A DNA stretch of 19,610 nucleotides from Alphaproteobacteria bacterium (GCA_025998575.1 BNWD01000007.1:1-19610); one strand, 5' to 3'; shown: positions 1 to 8,500, counted from the stretch's first letter. Numbers and translations: made by a program. The notes: generated from the sequence alone by a model not told the origin.

Positions 1-564
1 TCTCCAAAGATAAATTAGAGTCAGAGAATTCTTTTAATGGTTCTAACTTATTATATATATCTGAAGATTCATGTATTCGATATAAAATTCGTATTCTCTG
101 TGAAGGTCCTGTCAATATTCGAACAGGACACGTTTCTAATAACCGCTTCATTTCTTTAAATATTTCGCTAGCCTTACCAAAAGAAACGTTATCTAATAAA
201 AAACATATATCATTTGATATAACGTCATCTATATCATCATTGCCAACATTCCTCCTTCCTCCAACGCTTTGAATAGCAAGCTTTTGCAGCAATCTTCTTC
301 AACAGTATCTGTACTGTTTTTTTTGAGTTGTTCAGAATCTTCCTGAGTCAGGTCGTGATTAGCTTTAGTGCGTAAAACGTATTCAGTTCCAACTCCAACG
401 CATTCCGCTAAATCGTATAAAGTAAGTTTTTCTCCATTTTGTCCAATCCATTTCGAATCCTTTAAAGTATACACATGTCAGCTAGCTTGTATTGTGTTGT
501 CGTTTCCAAATGCTACGCTTCTCATTAAGCTAGCTATTAGTGTAATTTTTTGTAAAATAGTCAT
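1..564 (-). pseudogene. Degraded gene with N-terminal signal peptide, runs off the left edge
   Basis: An AAGGAGA ribosome site (571-577) precedes an ATG at 564. The first 28 codons read MTILQKITLIASLMRSVAFG and so on, a basic then hydrophobic export-signal-like start. A single TGA (478-480) stops it, but the same frame stays open to 229. A second frame then carries a coding-looking stretch to the window edge, with words such as KASEIFKEMKRLLETCPVR. One stop and one frameshift therefore break a gene that had a proper start. The middle part (GEKLTLYDLAECVG) and the last part faintly recall the C-terminal half of DNA polymerase III delta (HolA), but a signal-like start argues against that. Identity is unknown. 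TGA recoding is unlikely because other genes here stop with TGA and use TGG for Trp. Confidence 0.5.
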
Positions 565-796
565 TTTAATTCTCCTTAAATAATAAATTTACTAAAGATT
601 ATGCAAAGGGCATAACAGCTTCTAAACTTTCATGGAAATCTTATAGAGCCGTCGCTCTAACTTCAGGTTACTACACCAATCTTTAAAAAGTACATATTAT
701 TCAACTCTTAAAAATTATCTTTTTATTGCGATTTGAAAGGCAATAAGTCGCTGCAGTGTGTTACAATATATTTAGTGTTTTTCACGAAAGGTTAAT

Positions 797-2071
797 ATGC
801 TTTCCAGGCCTATTCGAGGAATGAAAGATTTGTGTGGAGTCGAGCTTGAGAAATACATCTATGTGATCGCGCGTGCCAGGCGGATTGCCGAGAAATATGG
901 TTATACGCAGATCAAGACGCCAATTTTAGAGTATACGGATGTGTTTCTGAGGTCGATTGGAGACGAAACAGATGTTGTTTCCAAGGAGATGTATACGTTC
1001 ATTGATAAGGGCGGAGAATCGCTTACGCTACGTCCGGAGGGAACCGCTGGGGTCATGAGGGCGATTGCTAGCAGAAACCTTGCTCAACAGCTGCCTCTTA
1101 AGCTTATGTATTTTGGCGAGATGTTTAGGTATGACAGGCCTCAACGTGGTAGGTTTCGTCAATTTCATCAGCTTGGTTTTGAGCATATCGGTGATAAAAG
1201 CCCGTTTACTGATGCTATTATGATAGCTATGGCTGTCGAAATTCTCAGTTCAGTTGGCATATTCGATATCAAGGTTTTGGTCAACACATTGGGAGACGAT
1301 GAAACGCGCGAGAATTACACGAAGGCGATTGTAAAGTTTTTCTCTAGAAATGAGGAAGCTCTTTCTGACGAATCAAAAATCCGCTTGAAGAAGAACCCAT
1401 TGAGAATACTAGATTCCAAAGATGCAGGCGATCGCGAAATTTGTGCAATGGCTCCCCTGATTGCAGATTATTTGAGCAAGGATTCAGGGAAATATTTCGA
1501 AACAGTTTGCAAACTTTTGGTCGGCTATGGCCTGAATTATGAAGTCGATAGCTTCTTGGTCAGAGGCCTTGACTATTATACCCACACGACGTTCGAATTG
1601 AAAGCAACCTCAGCCAACTATAAGGATTCGTTGGGCGGAGGCGGGCGATACGACAAATTGCTCGGTTTATTTGGTGATCAAGACGTTTCCGGCATTGGAT
1701 TCGCTTTCGGTATGGAGCGTATCATGTTGCTGATAAACGACGACTCATTCGGCAAAACGCAGAAGAAAGTCTGCGTCATCCCTGTCTGCGATAACGAAAA
1801 CAACGCAGCGTTCGAATTGTTCAAGTTGTTGCAAAATTGCGACCTCAACGCAGAGTTCCTCCATATCGGGAATCTGACGAAGAAAATGAAAGTAGCTGGC
1901 AGAATGGGCTGCGAGATGGCACTTATAATCGGCGAAACAGAACTTAAAAACGGCGTAATAACAGTCAAATTTATGAACAAACCAGACGACGGATCGAAAA
2001 CCAAACTAATCGACAAAAACCAAATCGCACAATTCGTGAAATGTTCAATCGGAGAGCTATCTTGGCGTTAA
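797..2071 (+). CDS. hisS: Histidyl-tRNA synthetase
   Basis: This cytosolic class II aminoacyl-tRNA synthetase charges tRNA-His with histidine using ATP. The 424-residue length is typical. Visible landmarks in order: TLRPEGT at about 77-83; motif 2, MFRYDRPQRGRFRQFHQLG, at 109-127; the histidine-binding VRGLDYYT at 255-262; GGGGRYD at 280-286; and motif 3, GIGFAFGMERI, at 299-309. A C-terminal anticodon-binding domain follows from about 325. The ATG at 797 is preceded by GAAAGG (786-791) and begins directly with the usual RPIRGMKD start. tsaC follows after about 70 bases with no obvious terminator, so cotranscription is possible. Base use drifts along the gene, from G/T-rich codons early to A/C-rich codons late. 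Confidence 0.97.
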   Translation: MLSRPIRGMKDLCGVELEKYIYVIARARRIAEKYGYTQIKTPILEYTDVFLRSIGDETDVVSKEMYTFIDKGGESLTLRPEGTAGVMRAIASRNLAQQLPLKLMYFGEMFRYDRPQRGRFRQFHQLGFEHIGDKSPFTDAIMIAMAVEILSSVGIFDIKVLVNTLGDDETRENYTKAIVKFFSRNEEALSDESKIRLKKNPLRILDSKDAGDREICAMAPLIADYLSKDSGKYFETVCKLLVGYGLNYEVDSFLVRGLDYYTHTTFELKATSANYKDSLGGGGRYDKLLGLFGDQDVSGIGFAFGMERIMLLINDDSFGKTQKKVCVIPVCDNENNAAFELFKLLQNCDLNAEFLHIGNLTKKMKVAGRMGCEMALIIGETELKNGVITVKFMNKPDDGSKTKLIDKNQIAQFVKCSIGELSWR

Positions 2072-2142
2072 CAGATCTTTTTTACTGAGTGTATTAAAAA
2101 TATTTGTTTTAGGTTTTGAATTTGATATCATTCTGGTGTGTT

Positions 2143-3078
2143 ATGGAAGAATTAGGATTAGCGGTTGAGCTGTTGAGAAGAGGAGCTGTTGTTGCCGCAC
2201 CAACCGATACTGTTTATGGCTTGTTTGCGGATGCTATGAATGACGAGGCGGTGCAGAAGGTATATGATGTGAAAGGCCGTCCGAGCTGCAATCCGTTAAT
2301 AGCTCATGTTGATAGCATTGAAATGGCGAAAAATTTGGCTAGATTTTCGGAAAATTCATTGGAAATTGCTAGGTATTTTTGGCTGGAAAAGAAGCTGCCG
2401 CTGACTATAATTTTACCTATTATCAATCTGAACATTTCGAGATTGGCGACCGCAGGACTCCCTACTATAGCTCTTCGACTGCCTAATCATCCAATGGCAA
2501 AAACATTAATATCTATGTTCGGAGGCCCTCTTGCTGCGCCAAGCGCAAACACATCTATGTCAATTAGCCCGACGTCTTTTGAGATGGTAAAGTCTGATCT
2601 TGGAGCGAAAATACCGATGATAATTGATGGTGGAGCCTGCGAAATAGGGCTTGAATCGACGATTCTTGATATGTCGAGACGTCCATATGTGATTTTGAGA
2701 CCAGGAGGGGTGATACAGAGCGAAATTGAAGAAGTTTTGCGAGAGAAAATTCTGACAGCTTCTGACTTGAATATAAAGAAAATTTCAGCTCCCGGTATAA
2801 TGAAAAAACATTACTCGCCGAATCTACCTCTCAGGATAAACGCGGCATATTCAACCCATGGTGAGGCGTTCATAGCGTTCGGCGAAACTAACGTCAAATA
2901 CGATATGAACTTGAGCGTTTCTGGAAATTTGAAAGAAGCGGCCAGGAATCTGTTTTCGTTTTTGAAAAAACTGGATAATTCAGCGCTGTATTCTGGAATA
3001 GCAATCATGCCAATCCCCAACTTTGACATAGGAATCGCAATTAACGACCGCATAAAAAGAGCCGCCGCTAAACTATAA
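2143..3078 (+). CDS. tsaC: Threonylcarbamoyl-AMP synthase, Sua5 type
   Basis: The product makes L-threonylcarbamoyl-AMP from threonine, bicarbonate and ATP, the first step of t6A modification of ANN-decoding tRNAs. It has the YrdC-like domain with PTDTVYGL (residues 20-27), KGRPSCNPL (44-52, usually K.RP..KPL), PLAAPSAN (about 135) and the ESTILD / LRPGGV segment. A second, Sua5-specific C-terminal domain begins at about 217 with APGIMKKHYSP, so this is the long two-domain form (311 aa), not short TsaC. The ATG at 2143 fits the family start. An in-frame TTG at 2116 would add nine residues, and neither has a convincing Shine-Dalgarno. The stop codon lies inside the following hairpin. Confidence 0.93.
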   Translation: MEELGLAVELLRRGAVVAAPTDTVYGLFADAMNDEAVQKVYDVKGRPSCNPLIAHVDSIEMAKNLARFSENSLEIARYFWLEKKLPLTIILPIINLNISRLATAGLPTIALRLPNHPMAKTLISMFGGPLAAPSANTSMSISPTSFEMVKSDLGAKIPMIIDGGACEIGLESTILDMSRRPYVILRPGGVIQSEIEEVLREKILTASDLNIKKISAPGIMKKHYSPNLPLRINAAYSTHGEAFIAFGETNVKYDMNLSVSGNLKEAARNLFSFLKKLDNSALYSGIAIMPIPNFDIGIAINDRIKRAAAKL

Positions 3079-3110
3079 ACCACTTTGCCGCAATCGACAG
3101 AGTGGTTTAT
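3075..3110 (+). terminator. Hairpin terminator overlapping the tsaC stop
   Basis: A perfect 10-bp stem, ATAAACCACT paired with AGTGGTTTAT, encloses a 16-base loop and is followed by a short A/T-rich tail. The TAA of tsaC is inside the left arm. The U-run is weak. The loop carries GCAATCGACAGAG, a word that recurs in the hairpin at 3277-3296. Confidence 0.6.
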
Positions 3111-3264
3111 ATTATTTGATAGTGAATTGAAATCAGTGACATAATTCGAAAAATTATTATGTGTTTCGATTAAAAGAGGGGCAATAACTATTAAGCTTGA
3201 AAAAATGAGCGAAATGATGAATAAAGAAAAGAAATCTTAACTGACATTTAATAATTGATTTATA

Positions 3265-3615
3265 AAAAATAACCCCCTCTGTGGCAATCGACAGAGTTTT
3301 AAATCAAGAAAAAATTCCTATTATTGACTTTGCGCATATTTTTTTATTATAGGGGCGCTAATATTTTCTACGGTTTTCACAAAATAGATCGGCGGAATAA
3401 TTCCATTCCCAAGAGAATCTTTAAATAATTCTCTTGCCTCCATATTTTACGCGATTATCTGTCAATTTTTGCGAATAATTGCAATTCTTACACTTCCATT
3501 TTTGTATTCAGTGCTTTCTTAAGCTATCACTCTTGCAATACTTGCGCATACCGACTTCTATCTCAAATACATTCAAACATTTTTTCAATATCTATCCGTA
3601 ACCGGTTGTCAGTCC
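3265..3615 (-). mobile_element. Decayed IS1-like element, copy A
   Basis: Read on the minus strand from 3615 the sequence starts with GGACTGACAACCGGTTACGG, an end motif shared with the other elements in this window. An ATG then opens MFECI, and further on, in shifted frames, comes KWKCKNCNYSQKL, which looks like the second half of a transposase zinc ribbon. Frameshifts and stops are frequent. Its far end matches copy B at 8746-8784: 35 of 39 bases are identical by eye around 3270-3308, with weaker similarity continuing to about 3445. The right end is not clear. The IS1-like assignment rests on the pooled relics and is an inference. Confidence 0.55.
3277..3296. repeat. Recurring small hairpin inside IS copy A
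   Basis: CTCTGT pairs with ACAGAG around the loop GGCAATCG, and TTTT follows on the + strand, so it could act as a weak terminator. The loop and right arm recur in the tsaC terminator (3088-3102) and, mutated, in IS copy B at about 8757-8772 on the other strand. Confidence 0.5.
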
Positions 3616-3855
3616 ATTATTTTATCTTTTGCAGTATATTGGAGTTTTGTATTTCTATTCAACAACTGCATTGTCACTCAGATACTATGAAATGTATTAA
3701 TCCAACACAATCCTATTTAGTGGAGATTCACAGGAAGCTTTATGAGAGATATATCACATCTGATAATTACTAAAGTATTAACATTAATAAATTATCTCAT
3801 CCTAATAACAGGTTTAAACCTAAATCGATTTTAATAAATATTAATTTTCTAGCAC

Positions 3856-5025
3856 TCAAAGAATCAACGCTTCGATGCCAGGGAGTTTGGAGCCGCTGAC
3901 GAGTTCGAGGAATGCTCCGCCTGCTGTTGAGACGAAGCTCATATTATCTTTTTCGTTTGCTATGGAGGCTACTGTTTCTCCGCCTCCAATGACCGATATC
4001 AGTGTCCCTATTTTCGTTTTTTCAGCGATAATTTTCGTTATTTTTTCTGTTGCTGTGTTAAAATTTGAAAACTCGAATGCACCGATCGCTCCGTTCCACA
4101 AAAGCGTTTTCGATTTGCCGATTATCTCTATAACTTCTTCGATTGACTTTTGGCCTATATCGAAGCAGGAAAATCCAGATGGCAAGTTATCACAGCTAAA
4201 GTTAGACCCTTTTGCGTTAATATTCTCTGCGGCCAAAAAGTCTTCTGGGAGTATTATTTCCGATTTTGCATTTTTCATGATTTTTTTCGCCGTATCGATT
4301 TGCTCGATCTCGATCAGCGAGTTTTTCATATCTTTCCCTTTGGCTACGAGGAAGGTGTTCGCCATAGCTCCTGCGATTATCAGGAAGTCGGCTTTTTTGG
4401 AAATTTGGTTCAAAACACCTATTTTCGATGAGACCTTAGAGCCCCCGATGATCGCTGAAAATGGGCACTCGATATTGGCACAAGCCTTTGAAATGCCGTC
4501 CAGTTCTCGCAGGAAAGAAAGGCCAGCAAATGACGGCAAATGCTTGGTTATAGCGCAGATTGAGGCGTGTTTCCTGTGCGAAACTGAGAATGCGTCATTT
4601 ATATAAACATCGCCGAATTGTGCTAAACGTCGCGCAAAATCGTCGCTGTCTTTCGTCTCTCCGTCATAAAATCTCAGGTTGTCCAGGAGTGCGATCTCGG
4701 CAGTTATGCTTGCAGTATCGAGATCGAATATTGAGCCACGAACGAACTCGACTTCTTTTTCGAAAACTTTTATTAAACTTTTAAGCACATTTTTTAACGA
4801 AAACATTGGATTTCCTGCATCTGTTGGAACTGGGCGTTTATAATGAGAAATCAAAGAGATTTTCAGTCCAAGATTCAATATTTCGAAGACAGTGTCTTTA
4901 ATAGCGTAAATTCTCGACAAATCTTCGATATCGGAAGGTATGTTCAAATCGCAGCGAACGATGCATCTTTTGACGTCGTTTTCTGCCGCGTATTGCTTAA
5001 ACATCGCAAAATTTCGAATATTCAT
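3856..5025 (-). CDS. pgk: Phosphoglycerate kinase
   Basis: This cytosolic glycolytic enzyme transfers phosphate between 1,3-bisphosphoglycerate and ADP. Visible motifs are VRCDLNIP (23-30, substrate site), SHYKRP where SHLGRP is usual, DNLRF, NDAFSVSHRKHAS, the GGSKVSSKI lysine segment, LWNGAIGAFE near the hinge, and the C-terminal IGGGETVAS / STAGGAFLE nucleotide region. The 389-aa length is slightly short for the family. The ATG at 5025 was chosen because AAAGGAG lies 6-7 bases upstream, inside the last codons of the preceding aminopeptidase gene. That gene's TAA is only one base from this start, so translation is probably coupled. An in-frame start at 5052 would lie deep in the upstream gene. 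Confidence 0.95.
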   Translation of the reverse strand: MNIRNFAMFKQYAAENDVKRCIVRCDLNIPSDIEDLSRIYAIKDTVFEILNLGLKISLISHYKRPVPTDAGNPMFSLKNVLKSLIKVFEKEVEFVRGSIFDLDTASITAEIALLDNLRFYDGETKDSDDFARRLAQFGDVYINDAFSVSHRKHASICAITKHLPSFAGLSFLRELDGISKACANIECPFSAIIGGSKVSSKIGVLNQISKKADFLIIAGAMANTFLVAKGKDMKNSLIEIEQIDTAKKIMKNAKSEIILPEDFLAAENINAKGSNFSCDNLPSGFSCFDIGQKSIEEVIEIIGKSKTLLWNGAIGAFEFSNFNTATEKITKIIAEKTKIGTLISVIGGGETVASIANEKDNMSFVSTAGGAFLELVSGSKLPGIEALIL

Positions 5026-5026
5026 G

Positions 5027-6754
5027 TTAAATCTCCTTTGTGTTTTCCTCAAGCCAAGCTAACGTTTTGGCGTCATTTTTAAGCGTATCATAAAATTTAT
5101 CAAAACACTTTTTATGATAATTATTCAGCCAATTTATTTCAAATTTATCTAAAATTTCTTTGTTTATCAATTTTCTACAAAACGGAATAAAATTCAAAGT
5201 TTCGAATTCTATAAAGCTTGAATTTTTGCTTGAAGCAACTGTCAAAAGCATATTCTCCAACCGTATTCCGAATTCTGAATTATAGATTCCAGGCTCGACG
5301 GTGACCATCATGTTTCGCGTTATTCTGTCTTGTGAAACCTGCGAAACTCTGAGCGTTTCATGGACATTGCCGAAGCAGCCTATGCCGTGTCCTGTGCCAA
5401 AGGAATAGTCGTAGCCGGCTTTCCAGACAGGAAATCGGGCGATTGTGTCGATGCAGGCGGCGAATGATTTGTCTGGGAAATGGGCGCTAGAAAACATGAT
5501 TAGCGACTTCAAAACGACTGAGTAAGTCTCGATGATATCGGTAGGAGGAGCGTCGCCGCGATAGAGCACCCTAGTCATGTCCGTTGTTGAGAAGTCGAAG
5601 TGTGCACCGGCATCGAACAAAAACAGCCCATCACCAACGATTTCCTTGGATTCTGCTGTGTATGGATTATAGTGAACGATGCAGGTGCTGTCTTTGAATG
5701 ACGAGATGGAATTGAAGCTGATGCCGACGGCGTGTTCATTTTGCATGATTTGTTTTTCGAAAAATTTAGCGACGTCGATCTCGGAAGTTGTAATAGAATT
5801 TTCGACAAATGCTAACGTTTTTATAAACGCAAGAGCCGTCAATTCAGCGCCTATTTTCTGGTTCTCAATTTCCATTTTATTCTTAATCGTCTCGAACGCA
5901 CAGAATGTGTTTTCAAAGGATTTTATTTCAAACTCGTAGTCTTTCAATATCAAAGCGAAATAGGCTGGCGTATTTTTATAGTCTAATTTTACTAAATATT
6001 TAGGAGAATTTTTGATATATTCTTCAAACTCATCGAAGTTTTTGAAATCGAAATGAGCAGGTTTTTCTGTTAATTTCAAATCGCAGAAAACCACTGGCGT
6101 TCCTTTTTTTGGGATGAATGCGATGCAATTTGCCATGGCTGATTTGCTCGAATCTAGCTTCTCCATTCTTATGCCGAAAATCCAGCCGATTCTGGCCTTA
6201 TCAGCAAAGAGCGCCCCTTCGTTTTCGTTCAACGTTTCTTTAACACGTGAAATCCGTTGTTCAACAGTTTCGCCCATATACTCCTCGCTCATTAAGAACA
6301 AGTTAGAGTTCAATTCTGCTTTTGATTTTTCATTGGAAACTGGGTGAATTTTAATAGATTTTATGATAAATCCAATCTTTTCAGATAACTGGACTATCGA
6401 TATATACGTCTTATAAGTAACCGACAACGATCCGACAATCAAAGTTTCTCCCTTCTTGACGAGCTCTGCGATCATCTTCGTTGTGTCTGTTTTTGGAAAA
6501 AATTCTATTGTCCAAATAGAGGCGTCAGTCTGTTCGTTGGCCTGTTTCGTGTAGCGCCCATCGACAGCTAAAATCGCCGAATCCAACGAGACAACAGCTC
6601 GCCCGTTGGAACCTGAAAATCCTGATATAAATCCTATGTCTGAGATGTCGCTCTCTTTATTTGAGAATTCGCTATTCATCGAAACAACTATTGCATTTGC
6701 ATTTAATTTTATTAAATTTTTTCTTAATTTTTCTAGATTTGAATTATAACTCAT
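5027..6754 (-). CDS. pepP: Xaa-Pro aminopeptidase, M24B family (three-domain type)
   Basis: This metallopeptidase removes an N-terminal residue that precedes proline. At about 575 aa it is the long form, with two creatinase-like N-terminal domains (FSGSNGRAVV and VDGRYT near residues 47-70) and a C-terminal pita-bread catalytic domain. The five metal ligands can be placed: two Asp in DAGAHFDFSTTDMTR (about 382 and 393), His in GTGHGIG (about 457), Glu in TVEPGIY (about 488) and Glu in RLENML (about 501). ATG 6754 and GTG 6757 are both possible starts; AGGA sits 6-9 bases upstream. The gene lies between kdsA (11-base gap) and pgk (1-base gap). The symbol is approximate because several M24B subtypes share these motifs. 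Confidence 0.9.
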   Translation of the reverse strand: MSYNSNLEKLRKNLIKLNANAIVVSMNSEFSNKESDISDIGFISGFSGSNGRAVVSLDSAILAVDGRYTKQANEQTDASIWTIEFFPKTDTTKMIAELVKKGETLIVGSLSVTYKTYISIVQLSEKIGFIIKSIKIHPVSNEKSKAELNSNLFLMSEEYMGETVEQRISRVKETLNENEGALFADKARIGWIFGIRMEKLDSSKSAMANCIAFIPKKGTPVVFCDLKLTEKPAHFDFKNFDEFEEYIKNSPKYLVKLDYKNTPAYFALILKDYEFEIKSFENTFCAFETIKNKMEIENQKIGAELTALAFIKTLAFVENSITTSEIDVAKFFEKQIMQNEHAVGISFNSISSFKDSTCIVHYNPYTAESKEIVGDGLFLFDAGAHFDFSTTDMTRVLYRGDAPPTDIIETYSVVLKSLIMFSSAHFPDKSFAACIDTIARFPVWKAGYDYSFGTGHGIGCFGNVHETLRVSQVSQDRITRNMMVTVEPGIYNSEFGIRLENMLLTVASSKNSSFIEFETLNFIPFCRKLINKEILDKFEINWLNNYHKKCFDKFYDTLKNDAKTLAWLEENTKEI

Positions 6755-6765
6755 CACATATTTTC

Positions 6766-7590
6766 CTATTTTATTTTTTTAGATACCGCATCAAATTCCT
6801 TCAATTCTCTTAAAATTTTCTCTAAATCTTTGAGATAAATCATGTTAGGCCCATCGCATAACGCGCTGTCAGGATCGTCATGAACCTCCATGAAAACGCC
6901 AGCAACGCCAACGGCTACAGCGGCGCGAGCCATGATTGGAGCGAATTCCCGCTCTCCGCTTGAGCAAGTGCCAGCAGCAGACGGCATCTGAACGGAATGA
7001 GTTGCGTCGAAAATGACTGGATAACCGGTTTTCGCCATGATAGGAAGCGCCCTGAAATCGTTGACAAGCGTGTTATAGCCAAAGCACGTGCCTCTCTCGC
7101 AAAGCAAAATTTGATCGTTTCCAGCACTCATTATTTTTTCAATAACGTTCTTCATATCGTTCGGCGCCATGAATTGAGCTTTTTTGACGTTAATCACTTT
7201 CCCGGTTTTGGCGGCAGCGAGTAAAAGATCGGTTTGTCTTGACAAAAAAGCCGGAATCTGAATGACATCAGCAACCTCAGCGGCGTCTTCGCATTGATCT
7301 GGCAAATGAACATCAGTCAAGACAGGAACCTCAAATTTGTCCTTAATTTTCCGAAAAATCTCCAGCCCTTCCTGCATGCCAATGCCCCGTTTCCCGTCTT
7401 TACTCGTTCTGTTTGCTTTGTCGAAAGACGACTTGAAAATATACGCAATGCTCAGCTTGAAGCATATCTCCTTTATCCGTTCACACATAAAAAGAGGATG
7501 TTCAGGAGACTCCATAACGCAAGGACCCCCAATGAAAACTAACGGCAAATTATTGGAAATTTTTATGTTTTTAACGACTATAGTCTTCAT
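6766..7590 (-). CDS. kdsA: 3-deoxy-D-manno-octulosonate 8-phosphate synthase
   Basis: This enzyme condenses phosphoenolpyruvate with arabinose 5-phosphate to make KDO-8-phosphate, the committed step to the KDO of lipopolysaccharide inner core. Motifs are GGPCVMES (21-28), KSSFDKANRTS (about 54), a DVHLPDQ segment, RGTCFGYN, and FDATHSVQMP near the C-terminal third. The 274-aa length is normal. ATG 7590 was chosen because GGAGAG lies about 8 bases upstream and MKTIVVKNI matches the usual family start; a start at 7632 would lie on the promoter. It is the first gene of the kdsA-pepP-pgk operon and implies that the cell makes an LPS core. Confidence 0.96.
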   Translation of the reverse strand: MKTIVVKNIKISNNLPLVFIGGPCVMESPEHPLFMCERIKEICFKLSIAYIFKSSFDKANRTSKDGKRGIGMQEGLEIFRKIKDKFEVPVLTDVHLPDQCEDAAEVADVIQIPAFLSRQTDLLLAAAKTGKVINVKKAQFMAPNDMKNVIEKIMSAGNDQILLCERGTCFGYNTLVNDFRALPIMAKTGYPVIFDATHSVQMPSAAGTCSSGEREFAPIMARAAVAVGVAGVFMEVHDDPDSALCDGPNMIYLKDLEKILRELKEFDAVSKKIK

Positions 7591-7631
7591 CGAGATTCTC
7601 TCCAAAACTAACCCACCGCTTTTATTTTTCA

Positions 7632-7640
7632 ATTATATCA
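7632..7640 (-). promoter_or_regulatory. Extended -10 promoter for the kdsA operon
   Basis: On the minus strand TGA-TATAAT forms an extended -10 box about 40 bases before the kdsA ATG. No good -35 hexamer is placed at 17 bases, which an extended -10 can tolerate. A perfect dyad, TTACTA-TGCG-TAGTAA, at 7659-7674 lies about 20 bases further upstream and could be an operator. That role is a guess. Confidence 0.55.
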
Positions 7641-7674
7641 TATTTTAGTGACTGATCATTACTATGCGTAGTAA

Positions 7675-8073
7675 CAACTTTTTTCACAAGAAATTAACAG
7701 ATTTGTTAATACTTTATTAATGTTTTTATGTTAAAGGACTCCATCCCTAACCCCATCCCTCCTCGTGGAACTACCTAACCTCCTCTCTTTATTTTTATGG
7801 ATATAACATGTGCATTAATATTCCGTGAATTTCCAACACTTTCACAAAGATATTTATTTGTCAATATATCTTGTGGCAACAAGTTTACGAAATAGTTCTG
7901 ATAAATTCAATCAAAACCGTAACTGGTTGATAATTCATGAGTAGAATTAGTCTGAATTCTTCAGTTGACAGTCACATAAGCTGTGTGATATCATAAAGAT
8001 ATCGTCAGGGTTTTGCTGATGATTTTCAAAAAAGTTTAATCAAAAAATTCATATTAATAAAAGGAGAAAGAAG
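7675..8073. other. Gene-free spacer between kdsA and the connector-like gene
   Basis: No open frame stands out in these 400 bases. The stretch 7739-7788 is almost pure C/T, with the word CCATCCCT twice in tandem, giving G-runs on the minus strand. At 7917-7940 lies CCGTAACTGGTTGATAA, a match to the IS end motif and to the IS copy B right end at 8789-8808, so a decayed IS copy may fill part of this spacer. AAAGGAGA at about 8060 is the ribosome site of the next gene. Confidence 0.5.
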
Positions 8074-8259
8074 ATGAATACGATTATTGAGAAGTCGGAA
8101 TTTAGAGCATTAGATATTGCTGCTTTGAAGTATCATTTGAGATTGGAGAGTAATTTAGAAGATGAGTATTTGGCTAAAATTATAGATATGGCTACTGAAA
8201 CTCTCGAAAATGAAACAGATAAATCGATTTTAAAAAAGAAGTATAGATATGTTTTGTGA
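8074..8259 (+). CDS. Short head-tail connector-like protein (phage/GTA remnant)
   Basis: The 61-residue product carries LKYHLRLESNLEDEYLAKII, then a helix ending ATETLENET. This fits the opening pattern of phage head-tail connector proteins (HK97 gp6-like / phiE125 gp8, also found in gene transfer agents): LK.HLR(I/V)D...ED.YL..LI..A....E..TG. Family members are longer, and this one stops just after the second helix, so it is a truncated relic or a shrunken domesticated gene. It is nevertheless well formed: AAGGAGA lies about 8 bases before the ATG and a perfect hairpin starts three bases after the TGA. No other phage genes are visible here. The family call comes from motif memory, without a search. 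Confidence 0.6.
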   Translation: MNTIIEKSEFRALDIAALKYHLRLESNLEDEYLAKIIDMATETLENETDKSILKKKYRYVL

Positions 8260-8261
8260 AA

Positions 8262-8287
8262 ATTGTGAATTTTTCGAAATTCACAAT
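8262..8287 (+). terminator. Hairpin directly after the connector-like gene
   Basis: A perfect 11-bp stem, ATTGTGAATTT with AAATTCACAAT, encloses a TTCG tetraloop, beginning three bases after the stop codon. It lacks a clear T-run (ATAATTAATT follows), so it may stabilise the 3' end as much as terminate. The stem is symmetrical and could also serve the other strand. Confidence 0.6.
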
Positions 8288-8500
8288 ATAATTAATTCAG
8301 TGATATTTTAGTATAGAAAGCTTGTATTACGTTATAGTTTTTTGCTAAGTTATCATTTAGATTTACAAATTAATAGAAAATTTGTTAACCGCAAGTTAAA
8401 AATTTGAATTGTTGTTACTTAAAAATATTAATTTTTTCAATTACAGAATCTGTGATATTGAAAAAGCCTACCACAACTTGTAATTAAAAGGAAGGCATAT

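Noticed and set aside
478-480. In-frame TGA in the left-edge gene as a sign of UGA recoding to tryptophan
   Set aside because: Several intact genes here end with TGA at the expected place, tryptophan is encoded by TGG in the housekeeping genes, and the same left-edge gene also has a frameshift.
3810-3821. Perfect 12-bp palindrome AGGTTTAAACCT downstream of pgk
   Set aside because: It has no loop or T-run to act as a terminator and is short enough to occur by chance.
3875-4606. Long open frame of 243 codons on the + strand
   Set aside because: It lies antisense to pgk, which has clear family motifs; the open frame follows from pgk codon use.
7972-7988. TCACA...TGTGA inverted repeat upstream of 8074 as a CRP site
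   Set aside because: The half sites are in the reverse order (CRP uses TGTGA-N6-TCACA) and the spacing differs.
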